A stretch of DNA of 64,000 nt, from NCBI GenBank assembly GCA_006384855.1, contig VCJN01000608.1, forward strand, positions 62,001 through 126,000, read 5' to 3'. Position 1 is the stretch's first letter; each line of letters opens with the position of its first letter. This DNA comes from Tetraselmis striata. Taxonomy: Eukaryota > Chlorophyta > Chlorodendrophyceae > Chlorodendrales > Chlorodendraceae. Position numbers and translations under genes: made by a program. The notes beneath the pieces were generated by a model. That model made no database searches. It saw only the letters and a list, made by a program, of their open reading frames with translations, and was not told the origin of the DNA. Shown here piece by piece: positions 39,167 through 50,640 of the stretch.

Positions 39167-39354
39167 CGCTGCGTGGAACGCAGCGAAAACTGGAAGATGG
39201 CAGGCTCAGCTGTTCTGGCTGCTTTTATGTCTACTCGTGCTGCACCCAACAAGGGCGCAACAACAGTTACTAGTTCCCGTACCACTGTGCAGCACTTGTA
39301 ACTGAAAAAGCGGTTAGGTCAAGGATGGAAACCCCATAAACTAGTTTAGATCAT
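39167..39354 (-). repeat. A1 repeat of the YR element
   Basis: 188 bp, one mismatch (g/a in cttgtarctg) to 36271-36458. Confidence 0.93.
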
Positions 39355-39930
39355 ATCCTGTAAAATGATAATGCTGTGAAAGGGGGTCGCCGCGGTGTGG
39401 GGGCAGTCCGCCGACCCGGGGCCCGGCGTCCGTCGACGGACGGGCGTCGGTCGAACGACGGCGTCCGGCGTCCGGTGCCGGTACAGGCGGCGGGCGTGGC
39501 GATTCGCGCCGTGCCCGCCCCGTAGACCTGACGACCGGCCCGACCTGCGCGGCCTCGTGCGGGATGCGGGCCGCCTGTAGGCGGCTTGTACTGTATTGCT
39601 GATCTTGTAGTGCTGTTTTTTTTTGGGGGGGGGGGGGTAATACAACTTTTAGCGGTGGGTTGGGTACCGGCCTTTTTGTAATGCACACCAGTAGTCAGCG
39701 GCCCGCTTTTACGCGGCTTGCAGATTTTAATCTGTTTTACAAAATAATACGTCTCTTTTGAAAAATAAATTACTGACAAATCTAACGCTAAAAGCATTAT
39801 TACCCGGAAACAACAGTATTACAAGATCAACACTGCAAGCCGGCTAAAAGCGGCCCGCATCCCGCACCACGCTCAACCCAAGAGGTAGGGGCACCTCCAC
39901 AGATCCCCGGCGCGAAGCGCCGCTTAGTAA

Positions 39931-40337
39931 GGATCAAAAGGCTCAAAATTACGGATCACAAGGTACCACAGACCGTTACGCACCATCGACTCAAGGATCG
40001 AATGGCTCCCAGACTCGCGGATTTGGGTTCCTTTGGGTTTCTGAATCGTAAGATCCGGGGGCCAAAGAAAACGTCATCAGCAAAGCTCGCAAATGCTCGT
40101 CATTGACCGTGCTTTAGGTTCACACATATAGCAGTTCGGACTATAAATTGCAGCTATATGTATGTACACATATACATACACCACAGCAGTTCACCAGATC
40201 AACTAGACACAATCGCAGTAACAATCCAAAGAATACCACAACGAAGATAATAAAAAACTCTATGTATTCACCGAGTTTACATACTGTCGCCTTTCACCCG
40301 ACACCCACATATAAAACAAAAAATCAATTTCCTGCTT

Positions 40338-40398
<61 letters not shown>

Positions 40399-41150
40399 CA
40401 CACACAAACACACACATATATACAGACACGCACATATATATGCAGCACCATCAAAAATGCTCTCCATCGATATTTAAAAGTAATATCACGCGCCTGCACA
40501 CACGCACATATATCTCATATACATACATATATACATATACTTTTATGTATATATGTCGGGAGAGAGAGAGAGAGAGACAGAGAGAGATTGGTGCTGCATT
40601 GGCAGTATTGTGCTTGCTGAAATCACCACCATCGGTCTTCATAAACATCACACCATGTCAACATCAATAATCAACCACAACAAGCCATCTTCAACTGCAG
40701 ATGAAGCTAATGCGGATGATACGTACTCCGCCCTTCACGCGTATCAGTCGCTGATCCTCATCTCCGGATATCTACGACACGGCTCCTGCATTTCGGGGCC
40801 TATGCTAGCAATAACAAGTGCACATCAGGTCCGGGCCAAACAGTTGCTTTGAAGCTGCGGCCTGACGGTCTTGTTGGTAATGACGTCCTGGGTTTTGCCA
40901 GCACGGGTTATATTTCACGTGTTGCTGTCGATAGCCGCTGAGGAGGAGAAGGGCCAGGGAATTGTAGTCTTGGCTCTCACTGGAGCTTTGCGGACTCGCT
41001 AGCGAGCATTGACAACGCAGGGCTCCGCCAGCATGTGCTCAGGATTTGCCACGCGGCAGCTTGTCAAGCCCATATAGTGTTTTACACTTTTCAACGAGCT
41101 GGGATGCGATCGCCAAAAAGCCGGAAAAGCAAGCTAGCAGACTGCTTGGT
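39931..41150. other. Intergenic with CT microsatellite
   Basis: AT-richer DNA. A (CT)n run of about 58 bp at 40338-40395 is followed by CA/TA-rich repeats, and an (AG)n run lies at 40558-40587. No gene supported. Confidence 0.6.
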
Positions 41151-41265
41151 CACTTGTTTGCTGTCGTGAAGGCAATGGTGTCAGGGTGCTCCTGACTTTC
41201 GGATTCGAGGCGGGCGGATGAGGGGGTAAAGGGGCCGGCGGTGTAGCCGGGCTACAGCATTCCTT

Positions 41266-42200
41266 CCCCGTTCGGTGGCACCTGCGCCGCCCGGGCTAGG
41301 GGTAGCTGAAGGTAACGCTGTCCATGGTGCGGGTGTCGCCGGCGCCCCCGCTCCGCGCGCCCGGCGATGCGGCAGCGGCCATGTCCAGATATGCAGCCAC
41401 ACCCCCCTGCAGCAGCGCCGCTGCGGCGCGCACCGAGGCGTCGCCGCCGCAGCCGCCGCCGCTGCCTCCCTGACGCCGCCTGATTGTAAAGGTAACCCCC
41501 TCTGGCGTTGCCGCCTCCGCCACCTGCGCCCCCGTTGCCTTGCGCACTGCCCAGAGCGCGCGGCCCAGGCAGGCGCCCGCCGCGGGCGTCACGCGCACGC
41601 TGATCTCCTCGCCGTGAACGCTCCCGCCGCTGCGCCTAACCTGCTCCCCCCCCCCCCCCCCCCAGGTGCAAGCGCATGGTCAGCGGCAAACATACACACA
41701 GTGCAGTACGCGAGGACCGCTGGTTATCATGCGCAGATGGTTAGTCAACGGGGGAAAGACAGCGGCCACTTGCCTCGAGGACTTGGTGCACCCCCTCAAG
41801 CTGCTTCCTCCGCTGGGCTGCGCTGACCTGCAGGTGTGGACTAGCTCAGCACAGCACGGGGCCGGACGTCCGGCATGGCCAGGCCACAGCCCTGCGAGAG
41901 GAAGAAAGGGGGAAAGGGGGAAAGGGGGGAAGTTTGCGTGTGTGGGTGGGTGGGGTGGGGGGAGGGAGGGGGGGGCAAGTTCCTGGCGCACCTGCGCTTG
42001 CATGTCCCTGTGACCTTCCCATGCGCCATTATCGCATAGCTTGCTGCCGCCCAGGAACGAGGACCCGCCAGTCGCGTCGTCGGGCCCCGCGCCCAGCAGA
42101 TCCGCGGCGCTCGGCAGCGCCAGCTCCGCCGCACCGCCCCTGTCCCCAATGCAACCATGCAGCCCTCAGCCCCACACTCTTCCCCAATTCCACCCCGGGC
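41266..42200 (-). CDS. Possible exons of an unidentified minus-strand gene
   Basis: Three blocks read well on the minus strand: about 42150-42050 (A-A-E-L-A-L-P-S-A-A-D-L-L-G-A-G-P-D-D), 41832-41770 after a ctgcag acceptor (S-A-A-Q-R-R-K-Q-L-E-G-V-H-Q-V-L-E), and about 41640-41296 (V-H-G-E-E-I-S-V-R-V-T-P-A-A-G ... M-D-S-V-T-F-S-Y-P, stop). Poly-C and G-rich intron-like sequence separates them. It could be a separate gene downstream of the CCHC gene. No family recognised. Confidence 0.35.
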
Positions 42201-42299
42201 GCAAGGCAGACTAAGGTATGGAAACAAGGGGGGGAAGAGGAGAAGGGGGCAGGGTACCTGGCGCCAACTTGCTCGGAGGCCTCCTCCCCTGCTCTCATC

Positions 42300-42748
42300 T
42301 CCTGCCAAAGGATTGCCCTCTTAGCCCCCCTCCGCGGCTCGACCCACTCCCGCCTTTCACGGCGGCAATGATGGCAGCATCAGCACACAATGTGGATGAT
42401 GACTGGGCCGGGATGCTCCTGGCACCTACCAGCTCTGATGCAGCGTCCGAGTCGCTCTCGTAGTGCGCAAACAACCCGCCTGCTCCCTCTTCCTCCCCCT
42501 CCTCACTCCCTGTTGGCTCAGCCGCAGTCACAGTTGGTTCTGCTGCCGCCGCACTTGCCTGCCGGCTGTCTGCCTGCCCCGCCCTTTGGCCACCAACCAC
42601 CATCACTGGTATTGCGGTCTTCTTCGCCTTGCCACTGCCCTTGCCTCCGCCCAGCAGAAAGTCGGTTGGCTTTGCGATGCCTCCCGGGCCGCTGGCCGCG
42701 TCGCCGCTACCATTCACCCACGGATCCAGGTCAAAACAGGATGTGTAA

Positions 42749-42783
<35 letters not shown>

Positions 42784-43810
42784 TCCCCCGCCTCCCTTAG
42801 CCCGGCAAATCGCAAGATGTCCAGCAGGCTGCGCCAGGACAGGCAAGAAAGGGCGCCACCTCTGAGAGAACAAGCGCTGGAACACCTCCTGCCGGTACGC
42901 CTTGTTCTCCTCCTGTGAGTGGGCGGCAACGCTCCATGGTTCAGAGCGGCTCCCAGCCAGGGACTGGCAGGGGCAAGAGAGGAGGGGGTGGGGGTGGGGG
43001 GGGGGGGGGGGGGGTTACGCACTGCCTCGCGCATCGCTGCCTGTGCCTGCGCGAACTGCTTGCCCTCCAGCGCCTTGGACGCCTGGGCAGGGGCACATGG
43101 CAGGCGGGTGAGCAGGCGCCAATACGGCTGCTGTGTGAAGATACATGGCTCGCATGCACGTGGTTTATACGACTCAGCCAGGGAGCGCAGCAGCATACCT
43201 TCAGGAAGAAGGAGGCGCCGCGGCCTTTGCAGTCCTTGGCAAAGTGGCCTGCCTCGCCGCACACCGAGCATTTCTGCTCGACGTATGTGCAGTGCCGCCC
43301 CAGGTGGCCGTGCCTCCCGCAGCTGCGTGTCACACCCATGGCAGCTCAGAGCTACACTGCTCCGGCATGGCTATCTGGCATTGGGCATGGCGGGGGGTGG
43401 CATGGGGGCAATACCGGCGGCATACAAAGTTGGGGTTGGCGCGTTTGGCGGGCTGCTCCGGCGAGGACGGTCCCTTGCGCTTGCCTACCAGCTCTGATCC
43501 GCCATTCAAATGCACGCAGAAGTGTCAGAGGGGGTTGTTTTTTTTTTTTTTTTTTTTTTTTGGGGGGGGGGGGGGGTGGGGGCTGAGGCTAAGGTATGCT
43601 AAGTTGAGCTGGTTCGTTTTACCCTGGTGGCTTGCATGCGTGGGAGCGCAAGGGGAAACTGACCGCAAAGCTCGGCGACGTGCCCACGCTCGCCGCACTT
43701 GGCGCAGACCGCCGCCTGCGTGCACTGGGGGGCGCTGTGGCCGGCGCCCCCGCAGCGAGCGCAGTGCGGGGGTGGCGTGTCCGATGGTGCGGAGGGCCGC
43801 ATTATGCACG
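42300..43810 (-). CDS. CCHC zinc-knuckle protein gene (multi-exon)
   Basis: Exons on the minus strand: 43800-43630 with C-A-R-C-G-G-A-G-H-S-A-P-Q-C and C-A-K-C-G-E-R-G-H-V-A-E-L-C; about 43500-43400 (K-R-K-G-P-S-S-P-E-Q-P-A-K-R-A-N-P-N-F-V-C); 43330-43200 with C-G-R-H-G-H-L-G-R-H-C and C-S-V-C-G-E-A-G-H-F-A-K-D-C, then donor AAG-gtatgc; about 43085-43020 (A-S-K-A-L-E-G-K-Q-F-A-Q-A-Q); about 42915-42845 (E-E-N-K-A-Y-R-Q-E-V-F-Q-R-L-F); and a last Ser/Ala/Glu-rich exon from about 42750 to the stop near 42300. At least four knuckles suggest an RNA-binding protein. Exact boundaries and orthology unknown. Introns hold long poly-C/G runs. Confidence 0.6.
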
Positions 43811-44169
43811 CTCCTGTTGCGACTCAGCGGCGACGGTCGCGCAGAGACTCCGGAAGCCCCGGGTTGTTTGGACTCGCGCTAGCGCCGCTTGGCCAGCCTT
43901 CCAGCAAGCGCCACAGTAGTCGGCTTAGGACCAGTGTGGACTAGGTGGTGGCTGCCGGAACCGGCTTCAGATCTGCGCAAGGGACGGCGCGGGTTAATTA
44001 CTACCGTACGGCGCCGCGCGTGGTGAGATGCAGCGCGATCGATGATGACGCGCGCGCAGCGCGGCGAGCGGCGAGCGCGGACCGCGAGGGCAGGATGCCC
44101 GATTTTACTAGAAATATGACAGCGAACGCTTTAGTCGCACCTTCACAAGTACATAACATCAGTGCTTTT

Positions 44170-45183
44170 CCCCTACCTCTTGGGTTGAGCGGAGGAAAAG
44201 GAGAGCCGCGTCCGAAATCGCCTGGAATACGTGAGAATCGATACCGGTAACAATACGGTTTTATCACGGATTTTTAGGCGTCCGTCCTCCGTCCGTCCGT
44301 CCTCCTGTGCTGCGTTTTCGCGTATGAACCGTCATACGTTCGATCTGTGCTCGTTTGATTTCTAGGCACACCTCCGAAGACGGCGAGATTCTGAATGGAT
44401 GCGCGTGTATTCTAGCTCAGGCACGTCATGTATTCGTCTAAAACGCCAAAATAACGCGGTACCGCAGCGCGTTTTTATTGCTGAATCGGCAAGCGAGACT
44501 CGCCCTCTAGTCGCTATATTTATAACAGCGACTATATACACGGTGGTCGGAGGATATGCTGCAACATGATGGTGTAAAAAGGGATCGCCGCGGTGCGGGG
44601 GCAGTCCGCCGACCCGGGGCCCGGCGTCCGTCGACGGACGGGCGACGGTCGAACGGCGGCGTCCGGCGTCCGGTGCCGGTACAGGCGGCGGGCGTGGCGA
44701 TCCGCGCCGTGCCCGCCCCGTAGACCTGACGACCGGCCCGACCTGCGCGGCCTCGTGCGGGATGCGGGCCGCCCGTAGGCGGCTTGTACTGTATTGCTGA
44801 TCTTGCAGTGCTGCCTTTTTTTTTTTTTTTTTGGGTAATACCACTTTTAGCGGTGGGTTGGGTACCGGCCTTTTTGTAATGCACACCAGTGGTCGGCGGC
44901 CCGCTTTTACGCGGCTTGCAGATTTAATCTGTGTTACAAAATAATAATAATACGTCTCTGTTGAAAAACAATAATTTACTGACGAAAAAAAATAAATTAC
45001 TGGCGAAAAAAAAATACTGACAAATCTAACTCTAACGCTAATAAAAGCATTATTACCCGGAAACAACAGTAGTACAAGATCAACAGTCCAAGCCGGCTAA
45101 AAGCGGCCCGCATCCCGCACCACGCTCAACCCAAGAGGTAGGGGCACCTCCACAAATCCCCGGCGCGAAGCGCCGCTTAGTAA
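44170..45183 (+). mobile_element. Helitron2-like short element, copy 2 (uninterrupted)
   Basis: Left end CCCCTACCTCTTGGGTTGAG preceded by tttt; inverted copy at 45123-45144; then 39 bases shared with copy 1, including hairpin 45161-45175 and cttagtaa. About 1.0 kb, non-coding, with a GC-rich middle (44590-44780). It provides the empty site for the YR insertion in copy 1. Confidence 0.6.
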
Positions 45184-46930
45184 CATATGCGAACTACAAA
45201 TTCACATATTCATCCTTGTCGCCGAACTGAGAAGCAACCGTCCACTTCTACAGCTTGGGCACCACCCGCAGCTTGCGCAGTGCAAGACATCAAAGGTGTA
45301 CGACAGAATGGCGATGCCAAGCAGAGGGGCGTACATCGTACCGAAATGCTCCTTGTTGATGATCTTACCTCGAGGCCCACCAGGAGCGGAGGATCATGGA
45401 TGCGGCAGGCCCGGCGGCACCACCCCCACCACGTGGTGGGCGCTGATAGCCCCTGAGACCCGCTCCCGGCCTGAGCCGGGTGGCCGGTTTGGCGGGTCCT
45501 TTGATCATGCGACGACCGAGAAACCCTACGGGGGGCTTTTCAAATACTACTCGTAGTCCCGGTAACGCATGTTGGCGCCGCCGGGCAGCAAACCTGTACG
45601 GAGGGCTGCTAAAAGAATTCATGTACGACCTGAGCTTTGCGTCAGCCTCTCCGAGATCCGCCTACGGCTGGGGAGGGGGTATGTACGTCTTGGGCGAGGG
45701 CAGCCTACTCGCAAGGGCTGCGGGCTCTTCGGAATAAAATCGTGGTCTCGTACCTCGGTACGACCTGCGACCGACATGCAAAAGATCGCGTACCCCCCCA
45801 TCCGTATGTGTTCCACCTGCGAATCACTCGAATCCCGGCCTAGTACAACGGTGTGTTCGGCGGCGCCCTGCGGCCGACCCGCTCGGAACACAGGGGAAAC
45901 CCTCAGCCGCCCCGTGAGAACGGGCGAGGGCGGCGCCGCGGCGAGCACGAAGAGACGGGAGCCCGGCACTTAAAGGCGGGGCGGGCGTTCGGGGGCGGAG
46001 AGGCCGGGCATGGCAGCGACTCATGGGCCAAGAGACTTGAGTTGGAGTGCTATGACGGGGTCGCAGCCATCCAGCTCGTCTACCCCAGGACGGGCGGGCG
46101 GGGGCGGGGAGGGGGGGGGGGGGGGGGCGCCTTTCCCCTTCATTCCCCCTTGGGAATCCTTCCGCAAGAGCTCAAGCCGGCGAGATGGAGGCAGCACCGG
46201 CGGACTGCGGCGGACCGCCATAGCCGGCGTGGTGGGGGGGATCAACGCCGCAACCTGCGGGATATTTTCAGCGATGGCGGAAGGTGGAGCCAAAACGCAG
46301 CATCACGACCGAAGATCGCGGTGCCGGTGCATTACCGATGTACATGAAAACCTTTTCAGCGGGGCATGGAGCCGGGCGTAGGAGGACGATGTAACACTGC
46401 GAGAAAAACAGTGAGTGTGGTTTGTTGAGGCCTCTTAGAGACAAAAACCATGCGTTGCAATGCTACACCAAGCGATATACATCCAAGTGTCGCAGAAGGC
46501 TCGGTCGCACGCGGGGTGGACCATGTTCGCCCCCGCTAGGTAGCCGAAGTCCTTGCTTGGGGTCCGACTTGCACCCTGGCTGGCCGCATGGATGCATGTG
46601 ATGCAGGTCGAGGTCACGGCCGCGCCACGAGTGGGGGGGGGGGTATGACCCGTAGTCTACGCACGAACAAGTCCTCTCTCCGCTTCTTCCTAGCCATCGT
46701 GCCGTTTCAAACGCCATATCCTGCCGGGCGCGACCTTGGCTCGCGGGGTGCGGAGGGCAATTAGAGCGGAAGTGCCGGCGGGCCGCCCAAGAACGGCGGC
46801 GGCGGCGGCATTGCGCACCTAGGAGCTGCCCGGCGGGTCGATGCTGCCACGCGCGTAGTGCCGCCGCACGCAACCGGCCGGGCTGCAACCGCGCGTATAC
46901 CCGTAAAAACCCCAATTTTCCCAGTTTTAA
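45184..46930. other. Unassigned region with open frames
   Basis: Long open frames on plus (45187-45456, 45296-45556, 45569-45973, 45853-46381) carry no motif I recognise. A minus-strand frame at 46435-46617 has a C-x2-C ... H-x3-C pattern. Probably decayed mobile DNA; not called as genes. Confidence 0.4.
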
Positions 46931-46939
46931 GCCCCTAGT

Positions 46940-47159
46940 GTCACTGTAAAGGTGTTGCCCCAAGTGTTAAGCGGCCAATTCGCCCCCCGCCCCCCCCCCC
47001 CCGCGTCACTATAGGGGTGTGTCACTATAAAAAGGGGTGTCACTGTAAAAGTGGTCAAATCTGCTTGACACATGGAAAAATTCGGTCCCCCCCCCCCTGT
47101 GAATATAATAAAAGTCGTGTCACTATGTAGACTGTCACTATAGGGATGTTGTCACTGTA
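46940..47159 (+). repeat. Cluster of seven GTCACTRTA-like motifs
   Basis: Copies at 46940, 47005, 47021, 47039, 47119, 47134 and 47151, all on the plus strand and often preceded by gt. Irregular spacing. Confidence 0.8.
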
Positions 47160-48176
47160 CATATGTGTCCCCTTCTATGATAAGAGATGGTAGGCCCTAG
47201 GAACAACTCAGTATGGGTTGTGGAGAGCAGCAGACCAGCACGTTGCCGGAATCATGTAGCGTGTCCGGCTCGCTCCCGCGCGGCGCTGTCAACAATGCTA
47301 CGGGCAAGTGGGAGCTGCATTTCAGCAACGACGTTCACACACATGCGCTTATCGACATTCACACAGACGCGCTCCGGAACACCAAATGTTGCTGAGCTGG
47401 CAACAAAGCGGGGCATGCCAAGCTCTCGCGGGATAGAAGGTGCCGTAGTCGTAGACATCCGAGGTGTAGTCTTATGTCGCGCGATGAGCTTGACATGCCT
47501 CAAGGGAAAGCGCGACTGTGCGGCCCCTAACGGCACCGACGCGGGCTGAGTCGACGTCGTAGTCACAAGGCCATGTGTGGCAAGTGGGGTTGCTTGAATT
47601 GAAACCGGCTCCGGCGCGGTGCTGGGGTTACTGGCCGTCGACATGATCTCGGCTTGGATAGGTTCGGCTAAGGGACGAATGCGTGCGCCTTTCTGCCCCT
47701 AACGCGGGGGAGCAAGCATCCTTCCTTTCAAAGTTCATGATCCAAGAGGCGCCTGGGAGTGAGAGGAAGGCACAATAGTCGGCACCGCAGAGGCACGCCT
47801 TTCGGCCACCATGCTAGATGGTCGCGCACGAAGGCTCCACGCCGGCGTCTCCTCGCTGGTTTGACACGCCTTACGCTTCGGCAGACGCTGAAAGTCGGCC
47901 TTGGCCTCGGCCTCGGGAGATGACGCTGCTTCCGAGCACGCACGAACGCCGGGTTCTGCTTGAATGGCTGCCTTTCGCCACCCTTAATGCCCTCGCAAAG
48001 CGCCCATATTTTAGCAACGGCTTACAACCTAAAAAATAGGGCGCTAGCATATAACAGAAACGCCTTTTTTGCTTGGTTTTTTTGTTTTTGCGAGCAACTC
48101 GGGATGCTCATAAGCCTTGCTCTGCTCGCCGCGTCGGAGGCGCCGTAGTATGTGCCTTCGAAGCGGTGGCTTCTAT
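47160..48176. other. No supported gene
   Basis: A 130-aa Pro/Ser/Thr-rich minus-strand frame (47252-47644) and shorter frames have no recognisable domain. Confidence 0.45.
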
Positions 48177-49205
48177 GCGACATGGCGACAAGTTTAGCAA
48201 GCCGTAAAAACACAAAGGCGCACAATAGCATTAAATCGCAACAAGGCCGCCAACCTTGGCGACATGCGGCGCCTCTTTCGTGGCCGGCTGCGTCTCGTTG
48301 GCAGTGGGGCGAGGGGTGCGTCGCTCGTGCCAGCGTGTGCAGTCGGGGGCTGTGGGTCGAACGTGCGATGCCGACAAAATTAGGAAGCCGTAGAAAAAGC
48401 AAAGGCGCTCAATCGCATTATATCGCAGCATGGCCACCCACCTTGGCGACTGGCGGCGCCTCTTTCGAGGTCGGCTGCGACTCGGCCGCACCGCGGGCAG
48501 GGTGTGCGTCGCTCGTGCCCCATTTTGCAGTCGGGGCCTGCGGGTCAAGCGTGCGAACGATGTCGATTGGGTCAAGCGTGCGATGGCGACATAATTAGCT
48601 ATCCGAAAAAATAAAGCCCAACATAGTCTTACATCGCATCAAGGCCACCCACCTTGACGACCGGCGGCGCCTCTTTCGAGGCCGGCTGCGACTCGCCGGC
48701 AGTATGGCGAGGGGGGCGTCGCTCGTGCCAGCTTTTGCAGTTGGGGGCTGTGGGTTGAACTTGTGATGGCGACAAAATTGGCAAGCTGTGAGAATATAAA
48801 AGCCCAACATAGCATTAAACCGCAGCAAGGCCACCCACCTTGGCGGCTGGCGGCGTCTCTTTCGATGCCGGCTGCGACTCGTCAGCCGTGGGGCGGGGAA
48901 ATGCATCGCTCGTGCCACCTCTTGCCGACGGGGGCTCCGGGTCGAGCGTGCGATGGCGACATAATTAGTAAGCTGTGAAAATAGTCAAGGCCAAGATATC
49001 CCTACATCGCAGCAAGGCCACCAACCTTGGCGACCGGCGGCGTCTCTTTCGAGGCCGGCTGCGACTCGTCGGCAGTAGGGCGAGGGGTGCGTCGCTCGTG
49101 CCAGCTTTTGCAGTCGGGGGCTGTGGGTCGAACGCACGATGGCGACAATGTATCAGCAAGCCAAAAACATATAAAAGCCATAGCATGACATCGCAGCAAG
49201 GCATG
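48177..49205 (+). repeat. Degenerate tandem array, about 190-bp units
   Basis: Unit marker gatggcgacaaaatt (variants) at about 48181, 48367, 48584, 48765, 48953 and 49138. Each unit also has accttggcgac and gcgtcgctcgtgcc. Five full units and a partial one, roughly 75-85% alike by eye. Confidence 0.85.
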
Positions 49206-50021
49206 GCCATGTCCACGATGAGGCGGTGAGGGACACGACGCCGAAGTTTCTTGCAGTATTGCCACACCGGGATAGGGGTTTTGTGGGCGCCGGTAGTCGG
49301 GCCACTTTCGGAGAACAATTGACCTCGGCGCGTCCACTACTGCGACGGAAGTCCGGCTTGTAGGGTGTATGGCGACAGGTTCCAAATAGCCTTCTAAGAT
49401 GTCTGCGCCGCGCTTGTCCGTAGTGTGTATGTAGCCCAGAGTCGTTGTTAGGAGGCAGTTGCGTTAGCGTCGTAACTTCGCCGGGGTCTGCGTCGTTGCT
49501 AAGGAGATGGAACACAAGAGCCGTGCCAGGGAAGGGCTGGCGTGAAGACCCGGCGCCGACCTGTGGAGCCTGCAAGTCACGTCTCTGTGGGCGCTGGCCG
49601 GCAGTTGGCCTGGTGGTGGGTCGTCCGGTTGTCGGTCGGCCCATCGTTTCACATGAGTACACTATCAGCACCACTAGCCGCGCCGGCTCGCCCGGATTTA
49701 GTACACACGCTGTCCTCAGCCCGGTGTTAAGGGCCGGCTGGAAAGTGAGAAGTGTGCATTGCCTCGATGTTAAACGCGTTGTCGCATGTACAACGAACGG
49801 TGTACACGGCAACATAGTCGCTCACGTCGGTAGCGTTGCCTCGGGAGTAAAGCTAGACGGCCTTTACGAGCTCCAAAAACGAAACAAGCACAACGTAGTT
49901 CATCCCGCAAGTGGGGTGCAGCGCAGAGTTAGCCGTTGCTTGAAATGCACAGAAAGCTCAGGGATGAGCGAGACGGAAATCTTCGAGTCTTGAAGGATCG
50001 AAGACAAAGAGGAGTCAGAGG
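49206..50021. other. No recognised gene
   Basis: A 220-aa minus-strand frame (49153-49815) overlaps the satellite at one end and has no known motif. Confidence 0.4.
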
Positions 50022-50049
50022 CTATAGTGGGATCAACGTCCCACTATAG
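50022..50049. repeat. Perfect 11-bp hairpin
   Basis: ctatagtggga and tcccactatag separated by tcaacg. Contains the CACTATA core found in the 46940-47159 motif cluster. Confidence 0.85.
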
Positions 50050-50324
50050 TGCATTTGCACCGCTCAAAGTTGCGGCCCGAGAGCTTAGCTTATAAGGTGT
50101 GCAGTTCTTTGATTGTGCCATTGTCAGGTGTCTCACCGACTAACATGGACTTGACCATACCATGAGAAAGGACCATACCGCTTTTCTCAAAGGTTTTGTG
50201 AACCGCACAAAGTCTTAGGCTTTTCAATGTGTGGCACTTACCTCCGGGGAGCCGGACCGACTGGTCTTTCGACTCGTAGGTGAGCGCAAGCCGCTCGTAA
50301 ACATCTCAGTCCCTGAGACGTGTT

Positions 50325-50640
50325 TGTGTGCTTGCTTACCCGGAGCAAGATGGTGGTGGAGCAGCTGGCCGGACCAAGCTACATGTTTCAAAAGAAGTGA
50401 CAAGAGCATCGGCGCGGGGCTGAGCCTAGGCGCGATGAGGCGCGATGCGTGCCGCTAATATAGCGATACTAGCGGTGTAATTCATAAGCGCACGAACCGA
50501 ATCACTACGTCTCGTATCGGCGCGCGGCGCGCGCGAACTACTCATCAGTCAACTGTCATCAACAGTCTTCTTGGCTGATGTAGTATAAGTCCTCTAGCTC
50601 CGGGGCAGCTTGCCATAGTGCATACTCCAACAACCCCGTC
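50325..50640. repeat. LTR-like repeat, left copy
   Basis: Matches 58795-58955 and 59640-59790 in the same orientation. Landmarks: gaagtgacaagagca, ggggctgagcctaggcgcga, gtcctctagctccgg and catagtgcatactccaaca. The right copy is split by about 680 bp. Confidence 0.65.

Larger units (their letters stand above)
36153..39354 (-). mobile_element. Tyrosine-recombinase element with split direct repeats, no RT
   Basis: Minus-strand order: A1 (39354-39167), Gag-like ORF, recombinase ORF, B1 (36483-36459), A2 (36458-36271), B2 (36177-36153). A1 and A2 are 188 bp with one difference; B1 and B2 are 25 bp with one difference; B1 abuts A2. This split-repeat layout belongs to PAT/Kangaroo-type DIRS-order elements. 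Those normally encode RT/RNase H between Gag and recombinase; here the two ORFs are 36 bp apart. Inserted within the Helitron2-like element. Confidence 0.8.
35778..39930 (+). mobile_element. Helitron2-like short element, copy 1, split by a YR element
   Basis: Left arm 35778-36150 matches 44170-44550; right arm 39355-39930 matches 44555-45183. Left end CCCCTACCTCTTGGGTTGAG recurs inverted at 39870-39891, but 39 further bases are shared, including the perfect hairpin 39909-39923 (cggcgcgaagcgccg) and cttagtaa. A TIR at the left terminus plus an offset TIR followed by a hairpin on the right is the asymmetric layout described for Helitron2/Helentron. No coding capacity is visible, so non-autonomous. 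Confidence 0.55.

Noticed and set aside
39341-39797. Overlapping Arg/Pro-rich frames in the Helitron2-like element (also 44362-45066)
   Set aside because: Different frames are open simultaneously because of GC-rich composition, and the two copies do not share one frame; treated as non-coding.
40336-40620. Ser-Leu repeat protein frame
   Set aside because: Pure translation of the CT microsatellite.
48177-49205. CRISPR array
   Set aside because: Units are about 190 bp and degenerate, without short exact repeats and unique spacers; the genome is eukaryotic.
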